A stretch of DNA of 64,000 nt from NCBI RefSeq assembly GCF_016786215.1, contig NZ_JADOBG010000022.1:372001-436000 (forward strand), in the 5' to 3' direction. The position numbers and the translations under genes are program-made. This DNA comes from Legionella bononiensis. Lineage in GTDB: Bacteria > Pseudomonadota > Gammaproteobacteria > Legionellales > Legionellaceae. Under the pieces are notes generated by a model. The model ran no database searches and was not told where the DNA came from. It worked only from the letters and a program-made list of their open reading frames with translations. The first letter of the stretch is position 1; the number at the start of each line of letters is the position of its first letter. Below are positions 9,259-17,538 of the stretch, piece after piece.

Positions 9259-10350
9259 TTAGTCTTTTGAATGTTCATTATTTAAGAACAGTGATACCAA
9301 AGTCCCTAAACCAGGTTCGCTCTGTATATCAATCTGACCGTTATGTATGGTCATAATTGATTTAGCAATTGCCAATCCTAAACCGATGCCGATGTTTTCA
9401 TTGCTGGTTGAGTGATCAACACGATAAAAGCCTTGACACAGCAAGGGCAGGTGTTCTTTGGCTATGCCAATGCCATTGTCCTTTATGGTGATTTGGATGT
9501 CATGATGTGCTTTTTCTTCAATCGTGATAACTATCGCTCCACCGCGTTTCGTATACTTCAGGCTGTTATCAATCACATTTGAAATGACACGTTTAAACAG
9601 ATGCTCATCTACTTCTATCCTGGCATTACCAACAACCTTAATTTCTATCTCTTTGTCCAAGGCGGTGGAATGATAATATTCGACAATAGAATTGATTAAA
9701 TCCTTTGCTGGCAATTGCTTTCGATTTAACTGAATTTGACCATGTTCACTACGGGTTAAAAACAGGAGGTTATCTATAAGCTGAGTTAAATTTTGATACT
9801 CTTCCATGTGCGTTTGCAACAGGTGCTGGTAGGCTTCAACCGACTGCGGTTTAGCCAGGGTGATTTCCGTAGCTGTTCGGAGGTAGTGTACGGGATTGCG
9901 TAATTCATGTGCCATGCTAGCAGAAAATTGCTTGATGTGCAGAAATGCACTTTCGATTCGAAACAACATGGCGTTGCATGTTGCGGCTAATTGTCTCAGT
10001 TCTTTAGGATGCCCTTCATTTTTCAGGCGTTTATCTAATGATGAGGCGTTAATTGAGGCAAGCTCTTCGGCGAAGTTATATATAGGTTTCATGCTTTTTT
10101 TGGCAACTAAATAACTGGCGCAAATTAATATTAAGGCAGAAACCCAAAGCCCGATAAAAAATTTTTTGATGCAAATTTGTGTTAATACAAAGTTGTATTG
10201 CTCATGATTTATATGCGCTACATGAAGCAACTCTTTCAGTGGAGGGTATACTAAACCAGTAATGACTATCAAAATCAGCAACATGGTGCTGAGAAAAATT
10301 AATAACAACCGATTAATTATTGACATTGAGTTAGCGAATTTCCAGGACAT
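9259..10350 (-). CDS. Sensor histidine kinase, CusS/CopS-like
   Basis: Inner-membrane sensor kinase of 363 aa. TM1 is at about residues 12-36, followed by a short periplasmic loop of about 25 residues. TM2 is at about 63-83, then a HAMP linker and a HisKA domain with the phospho-acceptor His at about 148 (SMAHELRNP). The C-terminal HATPase_c has N, G1 and G2 boxes (VIDNSLKYT, DNGIGI, GIGLGLAI). It overlaps the response-regulator gene by 20 nt, so the two are translationally coupled. The periplasmic loop is unusually short for a CusS-type metal sensor, so the signal is uncertain. The palindrome upstream of the pair suggests the Cus/Cop family. Confidence 0.88.
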   Translation of the reverse strand: MSWKFANSMSIINRLLLIFLSTMLLILIVITGLVYPPLKELLHVAHINHEQYNFVLTQICIKKFFIGLWVSALILICASYLVAKKSMKPIYNFAEELASINASSLDKRLKNEGHPKELRQLAATCNAMLFRIESAFLHIKQFSASMAHELRNPVHYLRTATEITLAKPQSVEAYQHLLQTHMEEYQNLTQLIDNLLFLTRSEHGQIQLNRKQLPAKDLINSIVEYYHSTALDKEIEIKVVGNARIEVDEHLFKRVISNVIDNSLKYTKRGGAIVITIEEKAHHDIQITIKDNGIGIAKEHLPLLCQGFYRVDHSTSNENIGIGLGLAIAKSIMTIHNGQIDIQSEPGLGTLVSLFLNNEHSKD

Positions 10351-11002
10351 ATCCCACTCCTCTGACGGTATGGATTAATTTTCTGGGGTAGTCACTGTCT
10401 ACTTTTTCCCTTAAACGTTTTATTGCGACATCAATGATGTTGGTGTTGCAATCAAAATGGATATCCCAAACCTGTTCCGCAATAATGGTTCGTGAAAGCA
10501 CTTCGCCGCTTCGTCTTAACATCAAGGCAAGGAGCATGAATTCTTTTGCCGTTAGCAAGAGCTTTTTCCCACCTCGTTCTGCAGTATGTTTCATTAAATC
10601 CAGTTTCAGATCATCAATGGTTAATGCTATGGGATTGTCATTTGGTTTTCTGCGCAACAGAGATTTGACGCGAGCCAGTAGTTCGTTGAATGAAAAGGGT
10701 TTAATTAAGTAGTCATGAGCGCCGGCTTCCAGACCTCTGATTCGACTTTCTACATCATCACAAGCTGAAAGCATTATAACCGGTAAGTCGGGTTTTGTTT
10801 CACGAATCTTTTCAAGTACAGTCCAGCCATCCATTATAGGTAACAGGACGTCCAGAACAACCGCGTCGTACTTTATCTCAGACAGTTGAAACAGTGCTTC
10901 CGCGCCATCGTAAACGGCATCCGCCTGAAATTGATATTCCCTGAATCCTTTACAGATAAAATCAGCGGTTCTTTTTTGATCTTCAACAATTAAAATACGC
11001 AT
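10331..11002 (-). CDS. Response regulator, OmpR family (CusR/CopR-like)
   Basis: 223-aa DNA-binding response regulator. The receiver domain has the phospho-acceptor Asp at 51 (VVLDVLLPIMDGW), acidic pocket ED at 7-8 and the conserved Lys in LIKPFS. The C-terminal winged helix ends with IIDVAIKRLREKVD and HTVRGVGYVLE, typical of OmpR/PhoB proteins and closest in feel to CusR/CopR/PcoR. It is the first gene of a two-gene operon with the kinase. The perfect palindrome at 11069-11084, 67 bp upstream of the start, matches the Cus/CopR box layout, suggesting autoregulation. Confidence 0.9.
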   Translation of the reverse strand: MRILIVEDQKRTADFICKGFREYQFQADAVYDGAEALFQLSEIKYDAVVLDVLLPIMDGWTVLEKIRETKPDLPVIMLSACDDVESRIRGLEAGAHDYLIKPFSFNELLARVKSLLRRKPNDNPIALTIDDLKLDLMKHTAERGGKKLLLTAKEFMLLALMLRRSGEVLSRTIIAEQVWDIHFDCNTNIIDVAIKRLREKVDSDYPRKLIHTVRGVGYVLEIR

Positions 11003-11068
11003 ACGGGCATAATGGATAAAACTTAGCCAATAATAGCATAAAAGAAGAGTGAAGTTAATGAATGAAGA

Positions 11069-11084
11069 TTACAAGTTTGTAATG
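11069..11084. promoter_or_regulatory. Candidate CusR/CopR-type operator
   Basis: Perfect palindrome ATTACAAGTTTGTAAT, that is ATTACA-N4-TGTAAT, the arrangement known for CopR/PcoR/CusR boxes. It sits between the leftward response regulator (start 11002) and the rightward membrane-protein gene (11147), so it could serve either or both. Confidence 0.6.
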
Positions 11085-11146
11085 TAACCGTCACTCTTAA
11101 GACAGGATTGAATCATTAATATGGTTCTATAGTTCGTTTCCTGTGG

Positions 11147-12145
11147 ATGCCGATGAAAAAAGACACTCAAGATCTAAAGGAAAAAAAGCCAGTCCTGAAA
11201 TCAACCTTAACGTTTTTTAATAGCCAACTGACTTATTTGAACACACAAAGGCTTCAGTTGAACCGAAGCAAGGGATTCGCCAAATATCTTGCTCAGTCGC
11301 ACAAAAATTTAAGGACGCTTACTCCTTTGGATACAACTTTAGGCGTGATGAGTTTTACGCTCTATATGGCGCGTTTTTCAGTCAATTTCAGTTTATTAGC
11401 GCAAATTTTAGTTGGGGAGCAGCACGATGAATCTGATGATAAAACAATCAAGGATTTATACTACAACCTCTTGAATGACAGCTTGTGGGGCGCTGTTAAT
11501 CTCACCCAGTTTTTTTGGTTGTCATTTAACAACTCCCAGTCAGCAGGTTTTTACGGGATACAATTGGAGGTTATCGCACAACTGATTGATGTTTTAGTTA
11601 TGGTTACTCGTTTTCAAGAAAGTCGGGAGGAATATGAATTAAAACTCAGGCAGGCAAGTGGCGCGGATCAACAACGCCTGACTATGGAGTGGCGGCATAG
11701 AGAATTAAATTTTATTCGATCCTTCCTCACTGCTTCATCGATTATGGTAGCTTTAGGTTTGCTTGCTTTTTCTATTGCATCCGTCCCGGTATCTCCTATC
11801 ATTTCTGCAATCCTCCTAATCAGTGCATTGTCACGCGTTTTGATTGATGCTGAGAAGGATAAGCAATTAATGAATCAACTGAGGCTGGATGGAGTTGATC
11901 CACAACTTATAGCTAAAGAGCAAAAGATGTTAACTCGTAATCGTCTCAATGATCTTAATCAGGTGATCCTGTATAATGTATTTATACCCGTAGGATTATT
12001 CTTGTTCCTCACAACTCCCATTTCTCTTCTACTTGCAAGTGTGTTATTGATGTCCTTTATTCATTGTTTCACTTCCTATTTAATCAATACCTCGGATGAA
12101 CAGGGGACAGCTGCGTATTCATTAGGCTCATGTACCTTGAGGTAA
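11147..12145 (+). CDS. Legionella-type membrane protein
   Basis: 332 aa, family not recognised. Hydrophobic segments lie near residues 60-85, around 125-150, 190-225 (about two helices, TASSIMVALGLLAFSIASVP) and 275-310 (two helices, LYNVFIPVGLFLFLTTPISL). Long polar helical stretches separate them, including a heptad-like region near 150-190. The basic N-terminus lacks a signal peptide. The layout of paired hairpin helices with large cytosolic parts resembles multi-pass membrane effectors of Legionella, but no homologue can be named. It may be controlled by the Cus-like operator just upstream. Confidence 0.6.
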   Translation: MPMKKDTQDLKEKKPVLKSTLTFFNSQLTYLNTQRLQLNRSKGFAKYLAQSHKNLRTLTPLDTTLGVMSFTLYMARFSVNFSLLAQILVGEQHDESDDKTIKDLYYNLLNDSLWGAVNLTQFFWLSFNNSQSAGFYGIQLEVIAQLIDVLVMVTRFQESREEYELKLRQASGADQQRLTMEWRHRELNFIRSFLTASSIMVALGLLAFSIASVPVSPIISAILLISALSRVLIDAEKDKQLMNQLRLDGVDPQLIAKEQKMLTRNRLNDLNQVILYNVFIPVGLFLFLTTPISLLLASVLLMSFIHCFTSYLINTSDEQGTAAYSLGSCTLR

Positions 12146-12171
12146 GGTCCACAAGGGTTTTTGTAGACCTT
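12144..12171. terminator. Stem-loop after membrane-protein gene
   Basis: AAGGTC...GACCTT with an extended ACAA/TTGT pairing, starting just before the stop codon of the preceding gene ends. No long T-run follows, so it is only a possible terminator. Confidence 0.35.
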
Positions 12172-12326
12172 CTAGAGTTAGTTTATGCACCTAATGTTCC
12201 GCTTGGCTCGATCTGCTCCTTCTTCCGCGTAAGGAATTTGAATTGTAAGCTAATGTGTTTTCTCGGGAAGAGGGTTGATGAGAGGGAATATCACGAATGG
12301 TTATTGATTAAAAATCCTGTTAACGT

Positions 12327-13064
12327 TTAATTTACTGTCTTCAACAGTTTTTTATGTTCATCAGCTAATTGCCAACAATTGTGAAGGTATTCACTGTAAT
12401 AGTGCAGGGAATGTGTACCGTATTCAATTAATGTTGGTAACGTTTCAGGATGTCGTTCTAAAAAATCAGTTAACATGGTTTTATTGTGTTGTGTATGAAG
12501 TATGTCTAAATTCACGTGAGAACGGATGAAGCTTAAACATTTAATGAGTCCAAAACCATAATGTTTGATGTTTTTAAACAGCAGTTTTGGCCCATGGCGA
12601 ATTGATATTTTTTCAATTTCGTATTCAATGGCAATTTGGCCATAGGGTGTATCACTGTTGATGCATTGTTCATGAAGTGCTTTATAGTTTAATACACCTT
12701 GAGTTAAGGTTTGTGATAAAAATACATTCGCATCAAGATGCAATTGATAACGTGAATTAATAAAGGCGGTTAAAGCAAGAGTGTCATGATGCATTAAAAG
12801 TTCATGTCCTGCTTCTTCACGGGCATGTTGTATCAGTGATTGCCCTAATTCCTGATAACCTGTTTCCTGGCAGCGTTTGCCGGCATGGTTAATCCAGGTG
12901 CTGACGTATTCGGTCATTCCAACCCCAAGAGCACAAAAATAAATGAGAAACAATAGCGCCGTGTCCTGGTCTATTTGATGATACAGAGAGTCAATGTCCT
13001 GTTTCAATTGTTTCCGAGCAGGCTTCATTTGCTGTTCATATTGAGTAAACAGTGTTTTTTTCAA
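12327..13064 (-). CDS. Haem-oxygenase-like di-iron oxidase (HDO) candidate
   Basis: 245-aa all-helical protein. It has spaced carboxylate/His motifs of the haem-oxygenase-like di-iron oxidase family: a Glu near 52 (GMTEYVSTW), AREEAGHELLMHHD near 80-93, IEYEIEKISIRHG near 145-157, and NLDILHTQHNKTM near 184-196. Members of this superfamily (UndA, SznF and 'iron-containing redox enzymes') bind two irons and use O2. The substrate cannot be predicted. It is divergent from an acyltransferase-like gene with a 114-bp shared upstream region, which suggests a small shared pathway. Confidence 0.6.
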   Translation of the reverse strand: MKKTLFTQYEQQMKPARKQLKQDIDSLYHQIDQDTALLFLIYFCALGVGMTEYVSTWINHAGKRCQETGYQELGQSLIQHAREEAGHELLMHHDTLALTAFINSRYQLHLDANVFLSQTLTQGVLNYKALHEQCINSDTPYGQIAIEYEIEKISIRHGPKLLFKNIKHYGFGLIKCLSFIRSHVNLDILHTQHNKTMLTDFLERHPETLPTLIEYGTHSLHYYSEYLHNCWQLADEHKKLLKTVN

Positions 13065-13178
13065 AGGAACTCACAAAATGAAGGGGATGATGTAGAAATT
13101 GTAGTTCAAGTTGTACTCGTATACCTAATCCATATTATAGTAAGTAAGAGTACTGAAAGAACATAAGAATAGCTCATT

Positions 13179-13904
13179 ATGAAAGACTTCTATTGCCAGC
13201 ATAAGCTACCTCACGAGTTAACTGCTCCTGAACTCCATGAAATCTGTGTGTTGCATCAACAGTTTTTTACTTTACCCGAGCAATTGATTGGAGAACTCTT
13301 GCAAGAGAGGGACAAAATTATTTTATACCGATCTAAAGCAACGAACCAAATAATTGCCACGGTAGGAATATCTTATATTAAAACAGAGAATAAAGTGATT
13401 TCCTATTTAGGCAATACAGTAATTGATGAAGACTACAAACACCGCGGGATATTGGCTCATAGCCAATTACGGAATGCTCTGCATTTAATATTTAAATATC
13501 CTTTAAAACACAAATTCCTCTGTGCTTTTGCAAGCTCGGAGAAAGCATATCATTGGGCGCAACATTCACCGATTTTTTGGCCCAATGAGCGGTATCGAAC
13601 GCCTGAACATATGGTGCAACTAATGAAATTTATTGCAAGAGAGTTGGTAGGTGATACTCATTACCGTGTAGAAGAAGACAGGATCATTATTGATAAACTG
13701 GCTAAGTTGCTTAAAGAATACCAGTGTCCATTTCATAAGGATCAATTATCCGATCCTTGCAAAGACAGTTATTTCTATAAAATCAATAAATTTGCGGCTC
13801 AAGGTGAACAGTTATTGTTGTTAGGACCCATTAATGTTACTAATTTTGTTCATGGGGTGTTTTATATAATTAGAGCAGGTCTGACTTTTTGGAATAAAAG
13901 TTAG
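13179..13904 (+). CDS. GNAT-like acyltransferase
   Basis: 241 aa. The N-terminal two thirds fit a GNAT/N-acyltransferase fold: QIIATVGISYIK (strand 4), then VIDEDYKHRGILAHSQLRNAL, equivalent to the acyl-CoA pyrophosphate-binding motif A although only weakly Q/RxxGxG/A. The C-terminal 80 residues are specific to this protein. The start has only a weak ribosome site (AAGAATAG). It is divergent from the HDO-like gene. The substrate is unknown. Confidence 0.55.
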   Translation: MKDFYCQHKLPHELTAPELHEICVLHQQFFTLPEQLIGELLQERDKIILYRSKATNQIIATVGISYIKTENKVISYLGNTVIDEDYKHRGILAHSQLRNALHLIFKYPLKHKFLCAFASSEKAYHWAQHSPIFWPNERYRTPEHMVQLMKFIARELVGDTHYRVEEDRIIIDKLAKLLKEYQCPFHKDQLSDPCKDSYFYKINKFAAQGEQLLLLGPINVTNFVHGVFYIIRAGLTFWNKS

Positions 13905-14017
13905 TTGGATGGCTTTTAAAATTTCATGTCACCGGATTAACTACCCTTCATTTGGATTCCGTTGAAAACCTGGAAGCAGGGTCTTCGTTGTTATTACAAG
14001 AAATTATCCTCAATTAA
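13904..14017 (+). pseudogene. Remnant of a paralogue of the 25857 gene
   Basis: Forward frame (stop 14015-14017) reads WLLKFHVTGLTTLHLDSVEN then LEAGSSLLLQEIILN. It aligns without gaps to residues about 114-147 of the SAM-fold orphan at 25857 (VLLKLHEMGFTTIHLDSVEK, then ERDMYPMLLQHII). There is no start codon, and the frame begins inside the stop codon of the preceding gene. This is a leftover of a deleted or displaced second copy. Confidence 0.7.
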
Positions 14018-14249
14018 TGATCGCAAATTATTCTTATTGGCTAATTGTTAGTATCTTTTGAACTATAATTGATATAAAGGAAATTAACTATGTCCAAACA
14101 TGCAATGGATTGAGCCTAGAGTACGTGCCGAATAAAGTGTTTAAGGCTCAATTTATAGCACGCTCGTGATACTGAGTTACTGATAATTAGAATGTGCAGT
14201 TGCATCAGGAAAAACTGCATGTTGCTCTGTTTTTTTTGCAGGTGGCAGA
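14018..14249. other. Upstream region of kinase gene
   Basis: No gene of ordinary size. An ATG at 14089 with an AAGG site opens only 7 codons. It is followed by a stem TTGAGCC (about 14110-14116) / GGCTCAA (14145-14151). This could be a short leader with an attenuator-like stem or mere debris. Confidence 0.25.
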
Positions 14250-16127
14250 ATGAGATTGAAACTGGATCAGTTCTTTAATTTTTTAGTTACCGGATCCGAT
14301 CTGCACAAAATCATGTCGATGCCTGTCTATCCGAAACCTATGGAGCTAATTAAGGCTTTTGATGCGGGTGCATTACCCCATGAGGCCGTCTTTGAATTTA
14401 CCAGAGACGTAAATCAGTTAATTGAAGAATTCAATAATACCCGTGATGTTGATGGTAAAATTCATTTGCTTAAAGAAATTCAAAAACAAATGAAAAAGAT
14501 TGATTATACCTATCCTCAGGATTTATTGGCTAATTCACCTGGATACCAAAAAATAAGTTCAGAACTTTTTAAAAGCATCCAATATCAAACGTCTTCATTG
14601 GGAATCAAGTCGTTACTTCCTACTACTGCTACACCAACTCTTCTTACGGAAATAATTGCTCAAATGGCGCCAGAAAAAGCAGAACAATTGGTCAACATAC
14701 TGAGTGGTATGGGGAAAAGAAAGTCTGGCATGGAAGTGCATGATCATCTTAAAAATTTATATCCCTTAGAAGATAAGAGCCCAGAAGCAGAGCTGTTTCG
14801 CGAGTTTTTGGCTACTCATCAGATTAGTTTTTTAGGGGGGGGGAATGCAAAGAATTTTAAAGTAACTCACTTAAAAGATAATAGCACTGCAGTTTTAAAA
14901 ATAGATGATCGACTGTATATGCCAAGAAAGGCAGAGGCTCATTTACGTGAACATGTAGGGAATAGTTTGGCGGTCATAGATACTGAGCGTCAAGTATTTT
15001 GTACGAACAAAAGTGGTGAACCTGCTTCTCGAACATTATTAGTTACCGAATATTGTTCTGGGGGTGATTTATTTAGCTATGGTTTAGATTCCTTGCGAGG
15101 GGGGGAACCCGTTAAGACAGTTTCAAGGGTTTTTGAGCAAATGGCTGATGTAATGTTGCAAATTCAAGACGCCGGTTGTATGTTTCCAGATGCAAAAATA
15201 ACGAATTGGCTGATCAATTCGGATGGAAAACTTATAATTTCTGATACAAAAAGTTTTTTATTTACCGATGAGAATCAGAATTTTGTACCAGGAATACCTG
15301 GCAATGAATATTGCACGCTTTTAAGTTCAACAAACTTTAATCCACCTGAATTTTATGTCCAACCTGTCTCAATCAATGCCGATAGTACTCATGCGTACTT
15401 ACTAGGAAAAAATATCCATAGATTTATTACCGGTTCTATTCAATCTGCTCATGATGGCTCTAAGTTTGATTTTAATTATCCTTTTTTCAAAGAAGGAGAG
15501 GGGCTTGAAATAAGGACATTAATTGAAGCACTGGTCAAGCCTGATCCTGCTGAGCGTATGCCAGTTAAAGAGGCCTTGACCCAATTTTTTCTTATGAATA
15601 ATCCTGAAGTTAAATCCTTAGTCAAAGAACTTAAAGAATTAAAGTGTGGTCCAAAAGATAAAAAAATGGATGAATTTATTGATGAAAAAATAGGAGAGAT
15701 CCGTAACGCTACGCCACAAAAAAGAGAGGAATTAATTAGTGAATTAAAAGAAATAATAAAAGACTTAAAAGCAGATGCAACGGTGAGTGAGGCTAATCGA
15801 ATTGTTACCAACTTTAGGAACAATCCTGATGAATTTGCCATGGGTATCAATACCAGAGCGGATAAGATAGAACAAGAAATGGTACACATTCCCATTCAGG
15901 AACGAAGGACACTGCATCATTCAGAGACTTCTTCAGTTGTGAAGCAAGCCATTGAATCTCACCACCATTTAAATAAATCTGCCTCCAGTGATGTCCCTCA
16001 GGCTAATACGGCGCAAGTAGCTGCAACATTTAAAAATTACAAGGAGCGATATGCTCAACAAACGCATGGAAATGAGGATAAGGTAGAAAATGAAGCCGAA
16101 GCAAGTAGTAGTATAAAAGTTCATTAA
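14250..16127 (+). CDS. Divergent eukaryote-like protein kinase (LegK-type candidate)
   Basis: 625 aa. A protein-kinase-like core spans about residues 195-440. Seen are FLGGGNAKNFKV (glycine-rich loop), VLKID with Lys at 217, EYCSGGDLFSYG (hinge), PDAKITNWLI with catalytic-loop Asp 314 and Asn 319 in place of HRDLKPEN, and ISDTKSF with Asp 332 in place of DFG. The ATP- and metal-binding residues are therefore kept while HRD and DFG are altered, as in bacterial effector kinases. The C-terminus (about 470-625) is charged and coiled-coil-like with a Ser/Glu-rich tail, suitable for a Dot/Icm signal. It is followed 24 nt later by an ankyrin gene, probably on the same transcript. A host-directed kinase of the LegK class is inferred; the exact orthologue is not assigned. 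Confidence 0.7.
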   Translation: MRLKLDQFFNFLVTGSDLHKIMSMPVYPKPMELIKAFDAGALPHEAVFEFTRDVNQLIEEFNNTRDVDGKIHLLKEIQKQMKKIDYTYPQDLLANSPGYQKISSELFKSIQYQTSSLGIKSLLPTTATPTLLTEIIAQMAPEKAEQLVNILSGMGKRKSGMEVHDHLKNLYPLEDKSPEAELFREFLATHQISFLGGGNAKNFKVTHLKDNSTAVLKIDDRLYMPRKAEAHLREHVGNSLAVIDTERQVFCTNKSGEPASRTLLVTEYCSGGDLFSYGLDSLRGGEPVKTVSRVFEQMADVMLQIQDAGCMFPDAKITNWLINSDGKLIISDTKSFLFTDENQNFVPGIPGNEYCTLLSSTNFNPPEFYVQPVSINADSTHAYLLGKNIHRFITGSIQSAHDGSKFDFNYPFFKEGEGLEIRTLIEALVKPDPAERMPVKEALTQFFLMNNPEVKSLVKELKELKCGPKDKKMDEFIDEKIGEIRNATPQKREELISELKEIIKDLKADATVSEANRIVTNFRNNPDEFAMGINTRADKIEQEMVHIPIQERRTLHHSETSSVVKQAIESHHHLNKSASSDVPQANTAQVAATFKNYKERYAQQTHGNEDKVENEAEASSSIKVH

Positions 16128-16151
16128 AAGATGCAAATAAAGGATGTTTAG

Positions 16152-17303
16152 ATGAAATTTACTATGTTATGTGAACAGCTAGGTCTTAGTGGTCAGGAAC
16201 CTGATGCAGAAAAACTCCACAAATTGGAGAGCTGGTGTTCTGAGAATGTTTCGCGTGATCTCATATTTTCTGGTTCGTTAAATGAAAAATATGATAATTA
16301 TCTGAAGTTAGCCGAGACTTATCTAGACAATTTTGCTCTGTATCTCTCTGATGATAGCACCCAACCTATGCCACAGCTTCATGGTGCAACTATTTTTGAT
16401 ACCGTGGTCTCTTTTGGACTGGACAAAGTTCTACTGTCTATGAGGCTATCTAAAGATAGTGTTAATAAAACTAATACCTATGGAATGACTCCCTTACATG
16501 TTGCCGCATTAGAGGGATATTATTATACAGTTTGGGTGCTTCTTTCGTTAGGGGCTGATTCAAACCTTAAGAATATGCAATCTCAATTGCCCTTATTTAG
16601 CGCTTTAGTACTTCCTGTTTCTTATGCTCCTGAATTAAAAGAAACCAAAATTAAAATTTTTAGGATGTTACGAGAAAAAACACCCACTATGCTGAATTTG
16701 CAGGATAATAATGGTGATACCGTACTTCACCTGATGGCTACTCATGGATTCTCTTCATTGCTGGAAGAGAGCGTGAGCTCTAACCCCATGTTAGCTTATA
16801 TAAAAAATAATAATTCACATTATCCCGTACACACTGCGATTTTAAATGATCAGCTTGATTGCCTGCGGATTCTTTTAAAAGACAAAGACATCAGTATTTT
16901 AGCGGATAGTAAGGGTAGGGTAGCACTCCATTACGCAGCCCGTTATAGCGGAAAAGAGATGGTGGAGCTGTGCTGTGATGCCGCACCGACAATTAATCCT
17001 CTTGATAATACAGGATTATCACCATTTATGTTGGCTGCAGCAGCCGGCAATGAACTTGCAATGAGCATGCTTATTGATAAAGGCGTTGATGTTCATTTAT
17101 CTGATATGCAAGGACATTCTGTATTGCACCAGGCGGTCTATCGTGGGGATATAAGTACAGTACAGTGGATTTTGGATCACACGGATATTAACATCAATGC
17201 CATTGATAAAAATCATCAGACACCACTTGTACTCAGTGAAGCGATCGGTAACGAAAAAATAATAAACTTGCTTAAAAGCAGAGGGGCTGTTTCTATTAAA
17301 TAG
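16152..17303 (+). CDS. Ankyrin-repeat protein, candidate effector
   Basis: 383 aa. After a helical N-terminal part (1-100) come about six ankyrin repeats from residue 105 to 380, with TPLHVAALEGYYYTVWVLL, TVLHLMATHG, YPVHTAILNDQLDCLRILL, VALHYAARYSGKEMVELC, SPFMLAAAAGNELAMSMLI and SVLHQAVYRGDISTVQWIL. Ankyrin repeats bind proteins; in Legionella such proteins are frequent Dot/Icm substrates. It has a good ribosome site (AAAGGATG) and lies 24 nt after the kinase gene, so co-expression and perhaps a shared host target are likely. No catalytic domain is seen. Confidence 0.85.
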   Translation: MKFTMLCEQLGLSGQEPDAEKLHKLESWCSENVSRDLIFSGSLNEKYDNYLKLAETYLDNFALYLSDDSTQPMPQLHGATIFDTVVSFGLDKVLLSMRLSKDSVNKTNTYGMTPLHVAALEGYYYTVWVLLSLGADSNLKNMQSQLPLFSALVLPVSYAPELKETKIKIFRMLREKTPTMLNLQDNNGDTVLHLMATHGFSSLLEESVSSNPMLAYIKNNNSHYPVHTAILNDQLDCLRILLKDKDISILADSKGRVALHYAARYSGKEMVELCCDAAPTINPLDNTGLSPFMLAAAAGNELAMSMLIDKGVDVHLSDMQGHSVLHQAVYRGDISTVQWILDHTDININAIDKNHQTPLVLSEAIGNEKIINLLKSRGAVSIK

Positions 17304-17320
17304 CTCAGTCAATGATACAA

Positions 17321-17462
17321 TCAGCCTTTAATCATAAAACGTTCAAACTCATCACTCGGAAGAGGTCTACTGTACAGATAGCCTTGCCCAAAACCACAGT
17401 CAGCTGCAAACAATAAATCATGATGTTCTTTAGTTTCTATGGTAACACAATGCTTTGATTTG
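17321..17462 (-). pseudogene. Remnant: C-terminus of an EAL-domain protein
   Basis: The reverse strand reads HCVTIETKEHHDLLFAADCG then FGQGYLYSRPLPSDEFERFM before a TGA at 17321-17323. GxQGYLxSRPLP is the classic C-terminal signature of EAL cyclic-di-GMP phosphodiesterases, and VTIETKEHHDLL matches the preceding ET-x-E-x-x-x-L helix. Only about 47 codons remain; the rest is gone. This marks the site of a deletion in which the neighbouring candidate effector genes have replaced a c-di-GMP gene. Confidence 0.8.
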
Positions 17463-17538
17463 TTTTAAACCAAAAGATCATATTTTGCGCAATTTGCACT
17501 ATAATATCAATAAGGTTGAAATTTATAGTGTGAAAAAA

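Noticed and set aside
12130..12330. Forward frame of 66 codons after the membrane gene
   Set aside because: Overlaps the gene end and a hairpin; no ribosome site and an unlikely Cys/Phe-rich composition.
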